Below the pieces are notes generated by a model. That model worked only from the letters and a program-made list of their open reading frames with translations. It did no database searches and had not been told where the DNA came from. Position numbers and translations under genes: made by a program. Source: Oscillospiraceae bacterium (GTDB lineage Bacteria; Bacillota; Clostridia; Oscillospirales; Ruminococcaceae). From it: a DNA stretch of 44,890 nucleotides. Location of the stretch: positions 1-44,890 of the forward strand of contig JAIKWY010000152.1 of the NCBI GenBank assembly GCA_024684395.1, given 5' to 3'. Shown in pieces: positions 33,209 to 41,028 of the stretch. Numbering within the stretch: the stretch's first letter is position 1; the number at the start of each line of letters is the position of its first letter.

Positions 33209-33862
33209 TTAGCTCCTTTCCCAGAGGGTGTACTCTGTCTTGCTGGTGGCGTCGTAGTAGAAGACCTCCTGCATGGCGGGCTTTTCGTTCTTGTTGAACA
33301 GGAATGTCCGCTCCTCGGTCGGCATCGGGATGGTCACGGGTGCGATTGCCTTGAACCGTGCCCACTGGAAGGTGATGCCGTAGCCGTTCTTGGTCTCCTT
33401 GTCGAAGTCCTTGTCATAGCCCATGTGGTGCCCCTGTCCGTCACGGATGGTCGGGAAGCAGGTATCCGCTGCCGTGGCAGTATCCTCACGGACGAGCCAC
33501 AGGTCGCCGTCCTCTTCCTCCTCCACACGGATATGACCGGCAATGCTCTTGTCATAGTCCATATCACAGGCGGTGCTCGTCAGGAAGAACATCGTGAACC
33601 ATCCGCCCAGCAGGCAGACCGCCGCAGCAGCGCCCGCAATGACGAGCTTTTCGATGCGGATGCGCTTCTTGATGCGCTTGATCGTTGAAATATCATCATC
33701 GGGACGGACGGAAACTGCCGTGTTCATCTTTTGCAGCTTCTGCCGGCAGGCGTCACATTCCGCCAGATGCTCTGCCACGAAGGCACGGCTTTCCTCACTG
33801 CACATATTTTCAGCATAGAGCGGCAGCAGATCCGCTGCCATATCACAGGATCTCTTACTCAT
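33209..33862 (-). CDS. Zinc-finger anti-sigma factor (zf-HC2)
   Basis: 217 residues. The N-terminal zinc anti-sigma domain carries H-x3-C-x2-C in AEHLAECDACRQKL (about 31-44), preceded by a conserved helix (CDMAADLLPLYAENMCSEESRAFV). One membrane helix follows at about 70-90, then an extracytoplasmic domain of about 125 residues of unknown fold. It should bind the co-encoded ECF sigma and release it on an envelope signal. The ATG overlaps the sigma stop (ATGA, 33862-33859), implying coupled translation and balanced amounts of the two proteins. Confidence 0.88.
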   Translation of the reverse strand: MSKRSCDMAADLLPLYAENMCSEESRAFVAEHLAECDACRQKLQKMNTAVSVRPDDDISTIKRIKKRIRIEKLVIAGAAAAVCLLGGWFTMFFLTSTACDMDYDKSIAGHIRVEEEEDGDLWLVREDTATAADTCFPTIRDGQGHHMGYDKDFDKETKNGYGITFQWARFKAIAPVTIPMPTEERTFLFNKNEKPAMQEVFYYDATSKTEYTLWERS

Positions 33863-34341
33863 TTCGTTTCCTCCAGTTCATCTAAGATCTTCAGTTTGGC
33901 ACGGTGAAATGTCACCGCTGCCCAGTTTTCCGTTTTGCCGAACAGCTCGGCGATCTGCCGGAAGGAGAGCTCCCCGAACACCCGCAGCGTAAAGACCTCC
34001 TTGTAGGGCTCCTTCATGTCATGCAGGATCTTGTGGATGGAGAGCACCGCCTGTTTGTCCTCGAGGACGGATTCAAGGGCGGGCGCCGCATCCGGGACAG
34101 TTTCGGGGATGTCCTCGCCGGAGAGATGCTTGTTCTTGCGGCAGTACGAGAAATAGGTGTTTTTGGCGATCTGACAGAGCCACACACGGACATCACAGTC
34201 GCCGTGAAAGCCGTCCACATGCTTCATGGCACGGAAGAAGGTCTCCTGTGTGAGTTCTTCTGCGATGTCATCATTCTTGGAAAGGGCTTTCAGATAGAGA
34301 AACACATCATGGAAATATTGACGATAAAGCGCTTCGATCAT
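33859..34341 (-). CDS. ECF-type RNA polymerase sigma factor
   Basis: 160 residues. Region 2: LYRQYFHDVFLYLKALSKND then DIAEELTQETFFRAMKHVD (about 5-42) and DVRVWLCQIAKNTYFSYCRK. Region 4: LPEPYKEVF-like segment MKEPYKEVFTLRVFGELSFRQIAELFGKTENWAAVTFHRAK (about 108-150). RBS AAAGGAGG is well placed. It forms an operon with the zinc anti-sigma factor and a small membrane protein, and its promoter at 34370-34395 is ECF-like, consistent with self-activation. Confidence 0.92.
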   Translation of the reverse strand: MIEALYRQYFHDVFLYLKALSKNDDIAEELTQETFFRAMKHVDGFHGDCDVRVWLCQIAKNTYFSYCRKNKHLSGEDIPETVPDAAPALESVLEDKQAVLSIHKILHDMKEPYKEVFTLRVFGELSFRQIAELFGKTENWAAVTFHRAKLKILDELEETK

Positions 34342-34369
34342 GTCGGGATGTCCTCCTTTCTGTCTATAT

Positions 34370-34395
34370 GACGCACGGGTTCTGAAAACCTTACA
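34370..34395 (-). promoter_or_regulatory. ECF-type promoter of the second sigma operon
   Basis: Minus strand TGTAAG (34395-34390), a 16-bp spacer that starts with a GTTTT run, and CGTC (34373-34370). CGTC is a common ECF -10. Compare TGTAAC-N17-CGAT at 4666-4692. Confidence 0.5.
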
Positions 34396-34452
34396 AAAAA
34401 CTGAAAAAATTTTTAGACTATTCTCTTTTCTTTGATAGACAACTAAAGTTTA

Positions 34453-34515
34453 CCCCCCACCTTCCCCGCAAACGGGGGAGATAGGTGGGTTAAGGGGGCG
34501 CAGCCCCCTTAACCC
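34453..34515. repeat. Intergenic palindromes
   Basis: CCCACCT ... AGGTGGG encloses a CCCC/GGGG stem (about 34455-34489), overlapping GGGTTAAGGGGG-CGCAG-CCCCCTTAACCC (34487-34515), a perfect 12-bp stem with the CGCAG loop that recurs at 36383-36414. No gene. Confidence 0.7.
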
Positions 34516-34542
34516 GCTTTTCTATTTTAGTAGTAATAAGTC

Positions 34543-34580
34543 GAAAACAGCCCCGAAGCAAAGCAGTTCGCCCCGGGGCT
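34543..34580 (-). terminator. Probable terminator of the amidohydrolase gene
   Basis: Minus strand AGCCCCG-N18-CGGGGCT followed by GTTTTC, about 80 nt beyond the stop codon. The long loop can extend the stem partly. Confidence 0.55.
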
Positions 34581-34659
34581 ATGGATGATCTGTTGATGGA
34601 AAAAGGCTCGCAGTCACTGGATGAATGCCGTTTTGTCGTGGCGGCCGAAGCCTGCCTGC

Positions 34660-35469
34660 TCATTCCCCCAGACTTACGCCGAGCAGTTTTTCGGCATTCC
34701 CGGCAAAGATCGCCCGCTGCTCCGCCTCGGAAAGCCCGATGCGGAGGAGCTTGTCTCTGGTGCGGTCGGGCGTGTCCCACGGGCAGTCGCTGGCGAAGAG
34801 GATCCGCTCTGCGCCGTGCTTTTCGATGATACGGGCGAGCATATCCTCCGGGATATAGCGCCCTGCGAGGGAGGCGTCCATATAGAGGTTGCCGAAATTC
34901 CCGGCGAGGATCTCAGCCACCTCGTCCCAGCACCGGAAACCGCCGAGATGCGCCAGAATGACAGTCGTATCCGGGCATTTTTCGAGCACCTTGGCTGCCA
35001 TGCGGGGCGTGCAGTGGATGTCATCCGGGCAGACCGGATCCACGCCGGCATGGAAGAGGAGCGGCAGCCCGAGCTCGCCGCATTTCCGGTAGATGGGGAG
35101 CATCCGCTCCTCATCGGCATAGAAATGCTGATAGTCCGGGTGGAGCTTCACGCCGTAGAGCCCGAGGGACTTGATGCGTTCGAGCTCCGCAAGGGCATCC
35201 TCACCGTCGGGATGGACGCTCCCGAACGGGAACACATGGTCGGAGATGCAGGAAGCCGCCCAGTTGTTGCAGACAAGATGCTGCGAGGGCTTGGTCGCGA
35301 TGGAGAGCAGCACGAAGGCATCCACACCCCACTGGTGCATTTTTGTTTCCGTATCGGAAAGGGTGCCGTTGGTTGCAGCGGCTTCGGATGCAGTTTCTTC
35401 GAGCGCTCTGATCGTGCGCTCTGCGATCTTGTCGGCAAAGGCATGTACGTGAAAGTCGATGTATTTCAT
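34660..35469 (-). CDS. Amidohydrolase family 2 (TIM-barrel metal-dependent hydrolase)
   Basis: 269 residues. N-terminal metal motif DFHVHAFAD (H-x-H at residues 7-9), VKLHPDYQHF (about 115-124), LLFHAGVD (metal His), ILAHLGGF and the late Asp in LFASDCPWDTP: the complete set for an amidohydrolase-2 barrel. Members include decarboxylases and lactonases; the substrate is not evident. No signal peptide. It has an upstream AGAGGT site and appears monocistronic. Confidence 0.85.
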   Translation of the reverse strand: MKYIDFHVHAFADKIAERTIRALEETASEAAATNGTLSDTETKMHQWGVDAFVLLSIATKPSQHLVCNNWAASCISDHVFPFGSVHPDGEDALAELERIKSLGLYGVKLHPDYQHFYADEERMLPIYRKCGELGLPLLFHAGVDPVCPDDIHCTPRMAAKVLEKCPDTTVILAHLGGFRCWDEVAEILAGNFGNLYMDASLAGRYIPEDMLARIIEKHGAERILFASDCPWDTPDRTRDKLLRIGLSEAEQRAIFAGNAEKLLGVSLGE

Positions 35470-35570
35470 GGTGGTACCTCTATATATGAAAAAATTCCCG
35501 GGATAATCCGAGCGTGGCTGTGCATACTATCTCCGTGAGCCATGCGGGCTCGCAGAAAAGAGGGAAACAG

Positions 35571-35807
35571 ATGAACAATCACCTGTGGGATAAGATCTTC
35601 CTGGCACTGCTGACCATCGGCGGGCTGAACTGGGGTCTGGTCGGACTGTTCCAATTTGACCTGGTGGCATGGCTCTTCGGCGGTGCCGAGTCCATCCTGA
35701 GCAGAGCGGTCTATATCTTAGTGGCAGTGTCCGCCGTATGGTGTGCAACGCTGCTCTTCCGCCTGGGCGACGGCGTGGACTCCGAGGAAGTGCATTCTTT
35801 GACCTAA
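35571..35807 (+). CDS. DUF378 small membrane protein
   Basis: 78 residues from the ATG at 35571 (AAAGAGGG upstream). Two membrane helices and the DUF378 signature L-L-x-I-G-G-L-N-W-G-L-V-G-L-F at about 13-27, then YILVAVSAVW. The function is unknown. It is divergent from the amidohydrolase and convergent with rpsT. Confidence 0.85.
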   Translation: MNNHLWDKIFLALLTIGGLNWGLVGLFQFDLVAWLFGGAESILSRAVYILVAVSAVWCATLLFRLGDGVDSEEVHSLT

Positions 35808-35827
35808 GACCCGGTTGGGTCATAATG

Positions 35828-35858
35828 AAAAGCCCCGTCCTTGTGAGATAGGACGGGG
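35828..35858 (-). terminator. Terminator of rpsT (possibly bidirectional)
   Basis: CCCCGTCC-N10-GGACGGGG between convergent genes; on the minus strand it is followed by CTTTT, on the plus strand by TAACATTATT. The minus-strand reading is stronger. Confidence 0.75.
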
Positions 35859-35873
35859 TAACATTATTCTGAG

Positions 35874-36128
35874 TTATGCATTCAGCAGCTTTGCCAGATG
35901 AGCCTTCTTTCTGGCTGCATTGTTCTTGTGCAGCAGATTCTTGGCACATGCCTGGTCAACACGCTTGATCGCAGTTCTAACTGCCTCCTCCTTGTTCGGA
36001 GCGTTGGTAGCAGCAGCAAGCTCAGCCTTCTTGATCATGGTCTTGAGATTGGACTTTCTTGCCTTGTTGGCTTCAGCCTTGGTCTTGTTGACCTTGACTC
36101 TCTTCTTAGCGGACTTGATATTCGGCAT
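35874..36128 (-). CDS. rpsT: 30S ribosomal protein S20
   Basis: 84 residues, very Lys/Arg/Ala-rich: MPNIKSAKKRVKVNKTKAEANKARKS, then AVRTAIKRVDQACAKNLLHKNNAARKKAHLAKLLNA. This is the standard S20 sequence and size. RBS GGAGG lies upstream, with a promoter at 36251-36279 and a leader of about 115 nt. rpsT commonly sits beside gpr in Firmicutes, and here gpr is divergent on its upstream side. Confidence 0.97.
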   Translation of the reverse strand: MPNIKSAKKRVKVNKTKAEANKARKSNLKTMIKKAELAAATNAPNKEEAVRTAIKRVDQACAKNLLHKNNAARKKAHLAKLLNA

Positions 36129-36250
36129 TCCGTAAGCACCTCCTTGTTCTGTTCTCTATCGGCATAAAATAAAGAAAGCAGCGAGACACATGCCGCTTTC
36201 GGACGGTACGATCGCCCGTGCATAGTATGCCGTTACTACACCTACATGCT

Positions 36251-36279
36251 ATTATACCACGGATCTTCCGGAAATGCAA
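36251..36279 (-). promoter_or_regulatory. Promoter of rpsT
   Basis: Minus strand TTGCAT (36279-36274), 17-bp spacer, TATAAT (36256-36251). Confidence 0.8.
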
Positions 36280-36360
36280 GTTTTTATGTCACGAAATTCT
36301 CGGGAAAGTTTTTCTGCTTTTTCGGCATAATGTACAAGAGGGCGCCCCACCCCCCCCTGC

Positions 36361-36414
36361 CCCCCTCCCCGAGGGGAGGGGGAATCAGTTAAGGGACGCA
36401 GCCCTTAACTGATT
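36361..36414. repeat. Two intergenic palindromes between rpsT and gpr
   Basis: CCCCCTCCCC-GA-GGGGAGGGGG (36361-36382) directly followed by AATCAGTTAAGGG-ACGCAG-CCCTTAACTGATT (36383-36414), a perfect 13-bp stem. Same loop type as 34487-34515. They stand upstream of gpr, so they are not simple gene-end terminators of it. Confidence 0.75.
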
Positions 36415-36472
36415 GATTTATTGACCTGCTTGATCTATAAAGAACCAAACTCATTTAGGAAAGGAGAAAACC

Positions 36473-37324
36473 ATGCAGTACAGAACAGACCTTGCTGTTG
36501 AGAGCCTTGCAGCCGCACAGAATAGCCCCGGGATCGAGGAGCATCGGCGGGGGAGGGCGTTTTCCGTCACGGAGATACGCATTGCGGATGAGGAGAGCGG
36601 GCGGCGGCTCGGGAAGGGGAAGGGGCGCTATATCACGCTCGAAAGCGAGGCGCTCTCCCGCTTTTCGGATGAGAACGAAGCCCGGGCGCTCGAACTGGCG
36701 GAGGAGCTGCGGGCGCTGCTCCCGGCGGAGGGCTGTGTCCTGGTGGCGGGGCTCGGAAATCCCGACATCACGCCGGATGCGCTCGGCCCGCGAACGGCGG
36801 CGGGCGTCCTGGCGACCCGGCATCTGCGGCAGGAGCTCTCCGAAGAGGAGGCGTTCCTGCGCTCACTCCGGCAGGTGAGCGTGCTCTCGGGCGGCGTCCT
36901 CGGACAGACGGGCATCGAGTCGGCGGAGCTGATCATGGCGATCGTGCGGCAGATCGAGCCGTCTGCGGTCATTGCCGTGGATGCGCTGGCGTGCTCCTCG
37001 CTCGAACGGCTCGGCACGACCATCCAGATCGCAGACACCGGCATCGCACCGGGGAGCGGCGTGGCGAATCACCGAAAAGCGCTTGATACAGGGACACTCG
37101 GCATCCCGGTCATCGGCATCGGCGTGCCGACGGTCATCGGGATACGCACCATTGCGGAAGATCTCACCGGACAGCGCCCGCTCCCGCTGCGGGAGGACAT
37201 GATGGTCACGCCACGGGATGTGGACAGGCTCATTTCCCAGGCGGCAAGGCTGCTTGCCTGCGGGATCAATTTAGCTTTACAGCCCCAGATGAGCTATGCG
37301 GATGTGGCAGGAATTGTGTCATAA
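36473..37324 (+). CDS. gpr: Germination protease GPR
   Basis: 283 residues. GPR degrades small acid-soluble spore proteins at germination and is made as a zymogen. Family segments: YRTDLAVE at residues 3-10 (as in V-R-T-D-L-A-V-E), GRYITLES (about 51-58), VAGLGNPDITPDALGPR (about 88-104), GQTGIES, IAVDALACSSLERLGTTIQI.DTGI-PGSGV, and VIGIGVPTVI, with MMVTPRDVD near the end. It is shorter than Bacillus GPR (about 370): the stretch between VPTVIGIRTIAEDL and MMVTPRDVD lacks some 60-70 residues, and the propeptide is minimal. RBS AAAGGAG. Its presence supports a sporulation-competent ancestry. Confidence 0.93.
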   Translation: MQYRTDLAVESLAAAQNSPGIEEHRRGRAFSVTEIRIADEESGRRLGKGKGRYITLESEALSRFSDENEARALELAEELRALLPAEGCVLVAGLGNPDITPDALGPRTAAGVLATRHLRQELSEEEAFLRSLRQVSVLSGGVLGQTGIESAELIMAIVRQIEPSAVIAVDALACSSLERLGTTIQIADTGIAPGSGVANHRKALDTGTLGIPVIGIGVPTVIGIRTIAEDLTGQRPLPLREDMMVTPRDVDRLISQAARLLACGINLALQPQMSYADVAGIVS

Positions 37325-37418
37325 TTGCAATTTGTGCTAAATCCTGCTCTCGATTCGCTTCTTTTATGACATATCACACAAATATCATGGATTTAACAAT
37401 TTATTTATAGATAACCTA

Positions 37419-37447
37419 TTGCATTTTTGCACGAAATGCTATACAAT
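37419..37447 (+). promoter_or_regulatory. Promoter of the GH74 gene
   Basis: TTGCAT (37419-37424), 17-bp spacer, TACAAT (37442-37447), inside an AT-rich stretch (37325-37490). The leader is long, about 190 nt, and includes the palindromes at 37523-37568. Confidence 0.7.
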
Positions 37448-37522
37448 AGATACAACAGCTTAAATATTAAGCTAAAAAACGGGTAAATGAAGAATGCTGA
37501 TCCTCGTGACCATACCGGATCT

Positions 37523-37568
37523 CCCACTGCCGGCGGCGGTGGGATGGGGGAGGGTGCTGCGCACCCTC
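37523..37568 (+). repeat. Two palindromes in the GH74 leader
   Basis: CCCACTGCC-GGC-GGCGGTGGG (about 37523-37543) and GAGGGTGC-TGC-GCACCCTC (37550-37568) followed by AGACCTGCTTTTC. Located between promoter and start codon, they could attenuate transcription or stabilise the mRNA; they also resemble the dispersed palindrome family. Confidence 0.55.
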
Positions 37569-37644
37569 AGACCTGCTTTTCTATAGTGGTTCAGAGAAAA
37601 AGCAACAAGAGACAAAGAAAAAAGAAAGAATGTGAGGGAAAGCT

Positions 37645-40365
37645 ATGAAAAATTGGAAGAAAGCGATCTCCGCAGTGCTCTGCGCTGCGATGCTGGGTTC
37701 TGCGGCGGCTTCACTGCCGGCGATCCCGGCACAGGCGACCGACACCATCGAGTCTGCCTACACCTGGGACACCCTGAAAATGGGCGGTGCCGGCTTCGTT
37801 TCGGGCATCGTGACCGGTCAGAAAGAGATGTACCTCCGCACGGACGTCGGCGGTGCCTACCGTTATGACTACGAAAAGAAAGAGTGGGTACAGCTCTTCG
37901 GCTTCCTCAGCGAGGCAGACAGAGGTCTCCTGAGCTGCAAGGGCATTGCGATCGACCCCACGGATGACATGACCGCATATTTCCTCTGCGGCTGCGCCTA
38001 TTTCTCGAACGCCAAGACCGCCATCTTCAAGACCACCGACGGCGGCAAAACCTTCACCAGCGTGGATGTGACCGATATGATCCATGTACACGGCAACGGT
38101 GACGGCCGTGAGTGCATCGAGCCCATTGCCATCGACCCCGACAACACCGATACGATCTATGCGGGCGGCGATGTGGCGACCGGTGCGTCTGCGCTCATCA
38201 AGTCCACCGACGGCGGCAAGACCTGGAAGCCGGTCGAGGGCTATGACAAGCTCGGTTTCTACGACGGGGAGATGAAGTATCCGCACTGGACAGATCACAT
38301 GGTAAGAGCCATTGAGCCCAACAAGTTCTATAATGAGCAGAATGGCGTTGCCTGCATCCTCATCGAGGACGGCAGAGTCTATGTCGGCACCTCCATCACC
38401 GGTGAGGCGAACGTCCATGTGGCAAGCGTCAAGGACGACAAGTTCGAGCCCATCGAGGCGCTCCCGAATGACAATTTCCCGCTCTCCATCACGAGCGACC
38501 ACAACGGCAATCTGTTCTTCACCTACATCGGCGGTCTGGCATTTGCCGGTGCTGCGGGCGGTGCCTACAAGTATTCCGTATCGTCCGGCAAGGTCGAGAA
38601 GCTCTCGGTTTCGGATAATTCGATCGGTATGATCGAGGTCGACAAGAAGGACCCGAACAAGATGTTCGCACGTACCTGCGGCGTTTGGGCAGATCAGTGG
38701 TGCGGTACCGAATGGGTTCAGGACGATCCGAGCACCCCTGAGAACGAGGGCACGATCGCCTGGGGCGACCACTTCTTCCGCTCCAGTGACGGCGGCAAGA
38801 CCTGGGAGGACATCACCCCCGGTGTCGGCCCGACGGACTATTCGACCGGCAAAGGTGTGAAGAAGTTCATCTCTCTCCCGCTCGATACCAACGGCTATGA
38901 CTGGATCTACGGCAAGGCCTGCCACTGGGGCAGCGGCATCCTGATTGATCCGAGAGATCCTGAGGGCGACCGCCTGCTGCTCACATCGGGCAACGGCGTA
39001 TTTGCCTGCGACAATGCGTGGGCTGAGAAGGACATCCAGTTCTACTTCCAGCCGGACGGCGTGGAGGAGTGCGTGAGTCTGGACTTCGCAAGCACGACCG
39101 ACGGTCTGGATCTCTCTGCCATCGGTGACTATGACGGCTTCATCCACGAGAGCATTGACCGCATCCCGCAGCAGTACAACCCGAATATGGGCTCCACTTC
39201 TGCAATCGCTGTATGCCCGCAGAATACCGATGTCTGGGTAAGAACCGCCGAGGGTGACGGCAATAACCAGGGCAGCGCCTACGTTTCGCTTGACCGCGGC
39301 AAAACATGGACACCCTTTAATGCTGCCTTCAAGGGCGGCAAGGTCGCTATCACAGAGCTGTCCAAGGGCAAGTACAGGATCTTCAATACCGGTACAGGCG
39401 GAGACAAGGGAGCTGGTGTTTCCTATTCCGATGATCTGGGCAAGACCTGGACGAAATGCGAAGAGATCCAGGCTGCACTCGGCGCGTATCCGCTTGTTGA
39501 CCCCGAGGATCCCAGCACGATCTATATTTCGGCCGCGCAGCACAATAAATACTGGAATTCGGATAAGACCAAGGAAGCACCTACGTTGGAAGAATCGCAT
39601 TATTCCGTCTATATCAGTGATGATTACGGCGCTACCTTCAAGGAAGTGCGTGTCTGCCCGTACAACTATGAGCTGGACTGGCTGTTCCAGAATACCGGCG
39701 ATCTGGCTTACCTGGGGGGCGGCGTTGTTGCCCTGGCAGGTGCGAACCACGGTCTGTACCTCATCTCCGACAAGGGCGAGAAGGTCGAGAAGCTCGACTC
39801 GGTTGCCTATGCAAAGTGCGTTGGCTACGGCGCTCCCGAGAAGAAGGGCGGCGTGAACACGCTGTTCATCTTCGGCAGACCCGAAGCAAATGACACCGAG
39901 GGCATTTACCGCTCCACAGACGGCGGTAAGACCTGGGTGTGCATCAACACCGTGCATCTTTATGGCGGTACCGGCAACGGCAACTACCTGACCGGCGACA
40001 TGGACGAGTTCGGCAAGGTGTACATGTCTACCGTAGGCTGCGGCATCGTCTACGGCGAAGTGACCGGCTCCGAGAAGCCGCAGCCTTCGACCCAGCCGAC
40101 AGAAGCGACCCAGCCCAAGACCGAGCCTACCGACAAGACCGAGGCGACCTCTGACGGCAAGATCCTCTACGGCGACGTAGATTGCAGCGGCAAGGTGGAC
40201 ATCGTGGATGTCATCACGCTGAACAAGAACCTCATGGTCGGCGAAGCCATCACTGCGGATGGCAAGAAGAATGCCGACGTGGACAACAGCGGCACGATCG
40301 ACGAGACCGACGCACTGAACATCCTGAAGTATGTGGTCGAGTTGATCGATCTCCCTGTTGTATAA
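37645..40365 (+). CDS. Secreted GH74 xyloglucanase with C-terminal dockerin
   Basis: 906 residues. The signal peptide (about 1-32, ending near AQA) is followed by the tandem seven-bladed propeller fold of GH74, rich in repeats such as S-T-D-G-G-K-T-W (Asp-box-like). The family's two catalytic Asp are probably in YLRTDVGGAYRYD (about 67-79) and in the SAIGDYDGF segment near 490. A Pro/Thr linker (about 810-835) leads to a dockerin of about 65 residues with two Ca-binding repeats: GDVDCSGKVDIVDVITLNKN and ADVDNSGTIDETDALNILK. The enzyme would cut xyloglucan and be attached to a cohesin-bearing scaffoldin, so the organism likely builds a cellulosome. RBS GAGGGAAAG. Own promoter and terminator. 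Confidence 0.95.
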   Translation: MKNWKKAISAVLCAAMLGSAAASLPAIPAQATDTIESAYTWDTLKMGGAGFVSGIVTGQKEMYLRTDVGGAYRYDYEKKEWVQLFGFLSEADRGLLSCKGIAIDPTDDMTAYFLCGCAYFSNAKTAIFKTTDGGKTFTSVDVTDMIHVHGNGDGRECIEPIAIDPDNTDTIYAGGDVATGASALIKSTDGGKTWKPVEGYDKLGFYDGEMKYPHWTDHMVRAIEPNKFYNEQNGVACILIEDGRVYVGTSITGEANVHVASVKDDKFEPIEALPNDNFPLSITSDHNGNLFFTYIGGLAFAGAAGGAYKYSVSSGKVEKLSVSDNSIGMIEVDKKDPNKMFARTCGVWADQWCGTEWVQDDPSTPENEGTIAWGDHFFRSSDGGKTWEDITPGVGPTDYSTGKGVKKFISLPLDTNGYDWIYGKACHWGSGILIDPRDPEGDRLLLTSGNGVFACDNAWAEKDIQFYFQPDGVEECVSLDFASTTDGLDLSAIGDYDGFIHESIDRIPQQYNPNMGSTSAIAVCPQNTDVWVRTAEGDGNNQGSAYVSLDRGKTWTPFNAAFKGGKVAITELSKGKYRIFNTGTGGDKGAGVSYSDDLGKTWTKCEEIQAALGAYPLVDPEDPSTIYISAAQHNKYWNSDKTKEAPTLEESHYSVYISDDYGATFKEVRVCPYNYELDWLFQNTGDLAYLGGGVVALAGANHGLYLISDKGEKVEKLDSVAYAKCVGYGAPEKKGGVNTLFIFGRPEANDTEGIYRSTDGGKTWVCINTVHLYGGTGNGNYLTGDMDEFGKVYMSTVGCGIVYGEVTGSEKPQPSTQPTEATQPKTEPTDKTEATSDGKILYGDVDCSGKVDIVDVITLNKNLMVGEAITADGKKNADVDNSGTIDETDALNILKYVVELIDLPVV

Positions 40366-40383
40366 TCAAGCTTTCTTTCCCCC

Positions 40384-40423
40384 AAGCCTGCATCCAAACT
40401 GCGTGGATGCAGGCTTCTTTTTT
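40384..40423 (+). terminator. Terminator of the GH74 gene
   Basis: AAGCCTGCATCC-N8-GGATGCAGGCTT followed by CTTTTTT, about 20 nt after the stop codon. Confidence 0.92.
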
Positions 40424-40509
40424 GCTACAATTTGCATGCAGAATGTAAATGGAACTACAAGCTGCGGCGGAACTGTTGCAAAAGCGACAGATTTGCGTGA
40501 ATTTGACGA

Positions 40510-40538
40510 TTGTATTTTCCGGAAATGTGTGGTAAGAT
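40510..40538 (+). promoter_or_regulatory. Promoter of the 62-residue ORF
   Basis: TTGTAT (40510-40515), 17-bp spacer, TAAGAT (40533-40538), about 55 nt before the start codon. Confidence 0.5.
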
Positions 40539-40591
40539 AGAATCATGGAAGGGGAACAGCCCCAGGAAATAAACAGATCAGGGAGGAAACG

Positions 40592-40780
40592 ATGATGAAT
40601 ATGATCAAAGAAATGCTTGCTGCTGTATATCAAGCCCTTATGGAGTCCGCCGCGGAGCCCGAACAGAAAACCGGCACCCTCGCAGACATGGCAGGGTTCT
40701 TCGATCCGTATGGTTCGTTTGCTGCGATGAATCCGGACATGGTGTTCTGGCTGATGCACGGTACGACCTTTAACATTTGA
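40592..40780 (+). CDS. 62-residue orphan protein
   Basis: Begins M-M-N-M-I-K-E-M-L with AGGGAGG 6 nt upstream (a strong RBS) and ends in a hydrophobic, aromatic part (GFFDPYGSF, MVFWLMHGTTFNI). The first 20 residues could form an amphipathic helix; the middle is acidic. There is no Cys or Gly-Gly leader. It has its own promoter (40510-40538) and a terminator (40810-40845), so it is likely a real transcript. I recognise no family. It is directly upstream of an SdpRI-type immunity operon, which makes a small secreted or membrane-active peptide conceivable but unproven. Confidence 0.55.
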   Translation: MMNMIKEMLAAVYQALMESAAEPEQKTGTLADMAGFFDPYGSFAAMNPDMVFWLMHGTTFNI

Positions 40781-40809
40781 CGATGACCTTCTTATAAAAA
40801 TAGCAGGAT

Positions 40810-40845
40810 CGCCGCTGTGCTGTGCAGGCATGGCGGCGGTTTTGT
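40810..40845 (+). terminator. Terminator after the 62-residue ORF
   Basis: CGCCGC-N17-GCGGCG followed by GTTTTG; additional internal pairing (TGTGC/GCAGGCA) is possible. Confidence 0.65.
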
Positions 40846-40870
40846 GCCGGAAATTTTTTGAAAAAACCTC

Positions 40871-40899
40871 TTGACAAACGGAGCGGGATGTGGTATATT
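40871..40899 (+). promoter_or_regulatory. Promoter of the yhfC-sdpR-sdpI operon
   Basis: TTGACA (40871-40876), 17-bp spacer, TATATT (40894-40899). The first operator of the array begins 2 bp after the -10 and would cover the transcription start. Confidence 0.88.
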
Positions 40900-40900
40900 G

Positions 40901-41008
40901 TATTTAGACGGATATCTAAATAACCGTCATTCTTTCGGCTATGTATTTAGACGGACATCTAAATAGCCGGTTTTCTTTCGCTTTTGTATTTAGACAGATA
41001 TCTAAATA
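40901..41008 (+). promoter_or_regulatory. Triple operator array, 43-bp period
   Basis: Three 22-bp sites, each TATTTAGA-N6-TCTAAATA: 40901-40922, 40944-40965 and 40987-41008. The arms are identical in all three; only the 6-bp centres vary (CGGATA, CGGACA, CAGATA). The spacing is exactly 43 bp each time, about four helical turns, so all sites face roughly the same side of the DNA. The co-encoded ArsR-type protein SdpR is the obvious candidate ligand. Confidence 0.9.
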
Positions 41009-41028
41009 CCACAGAACAGGAGGCAAGT

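Noticed and set aside
37711-39957. 748-codon open frame opposite the GH74 gene
   Set aside because: Antisense shadow of a well-supported secreted enzyme; no RBS or domain.
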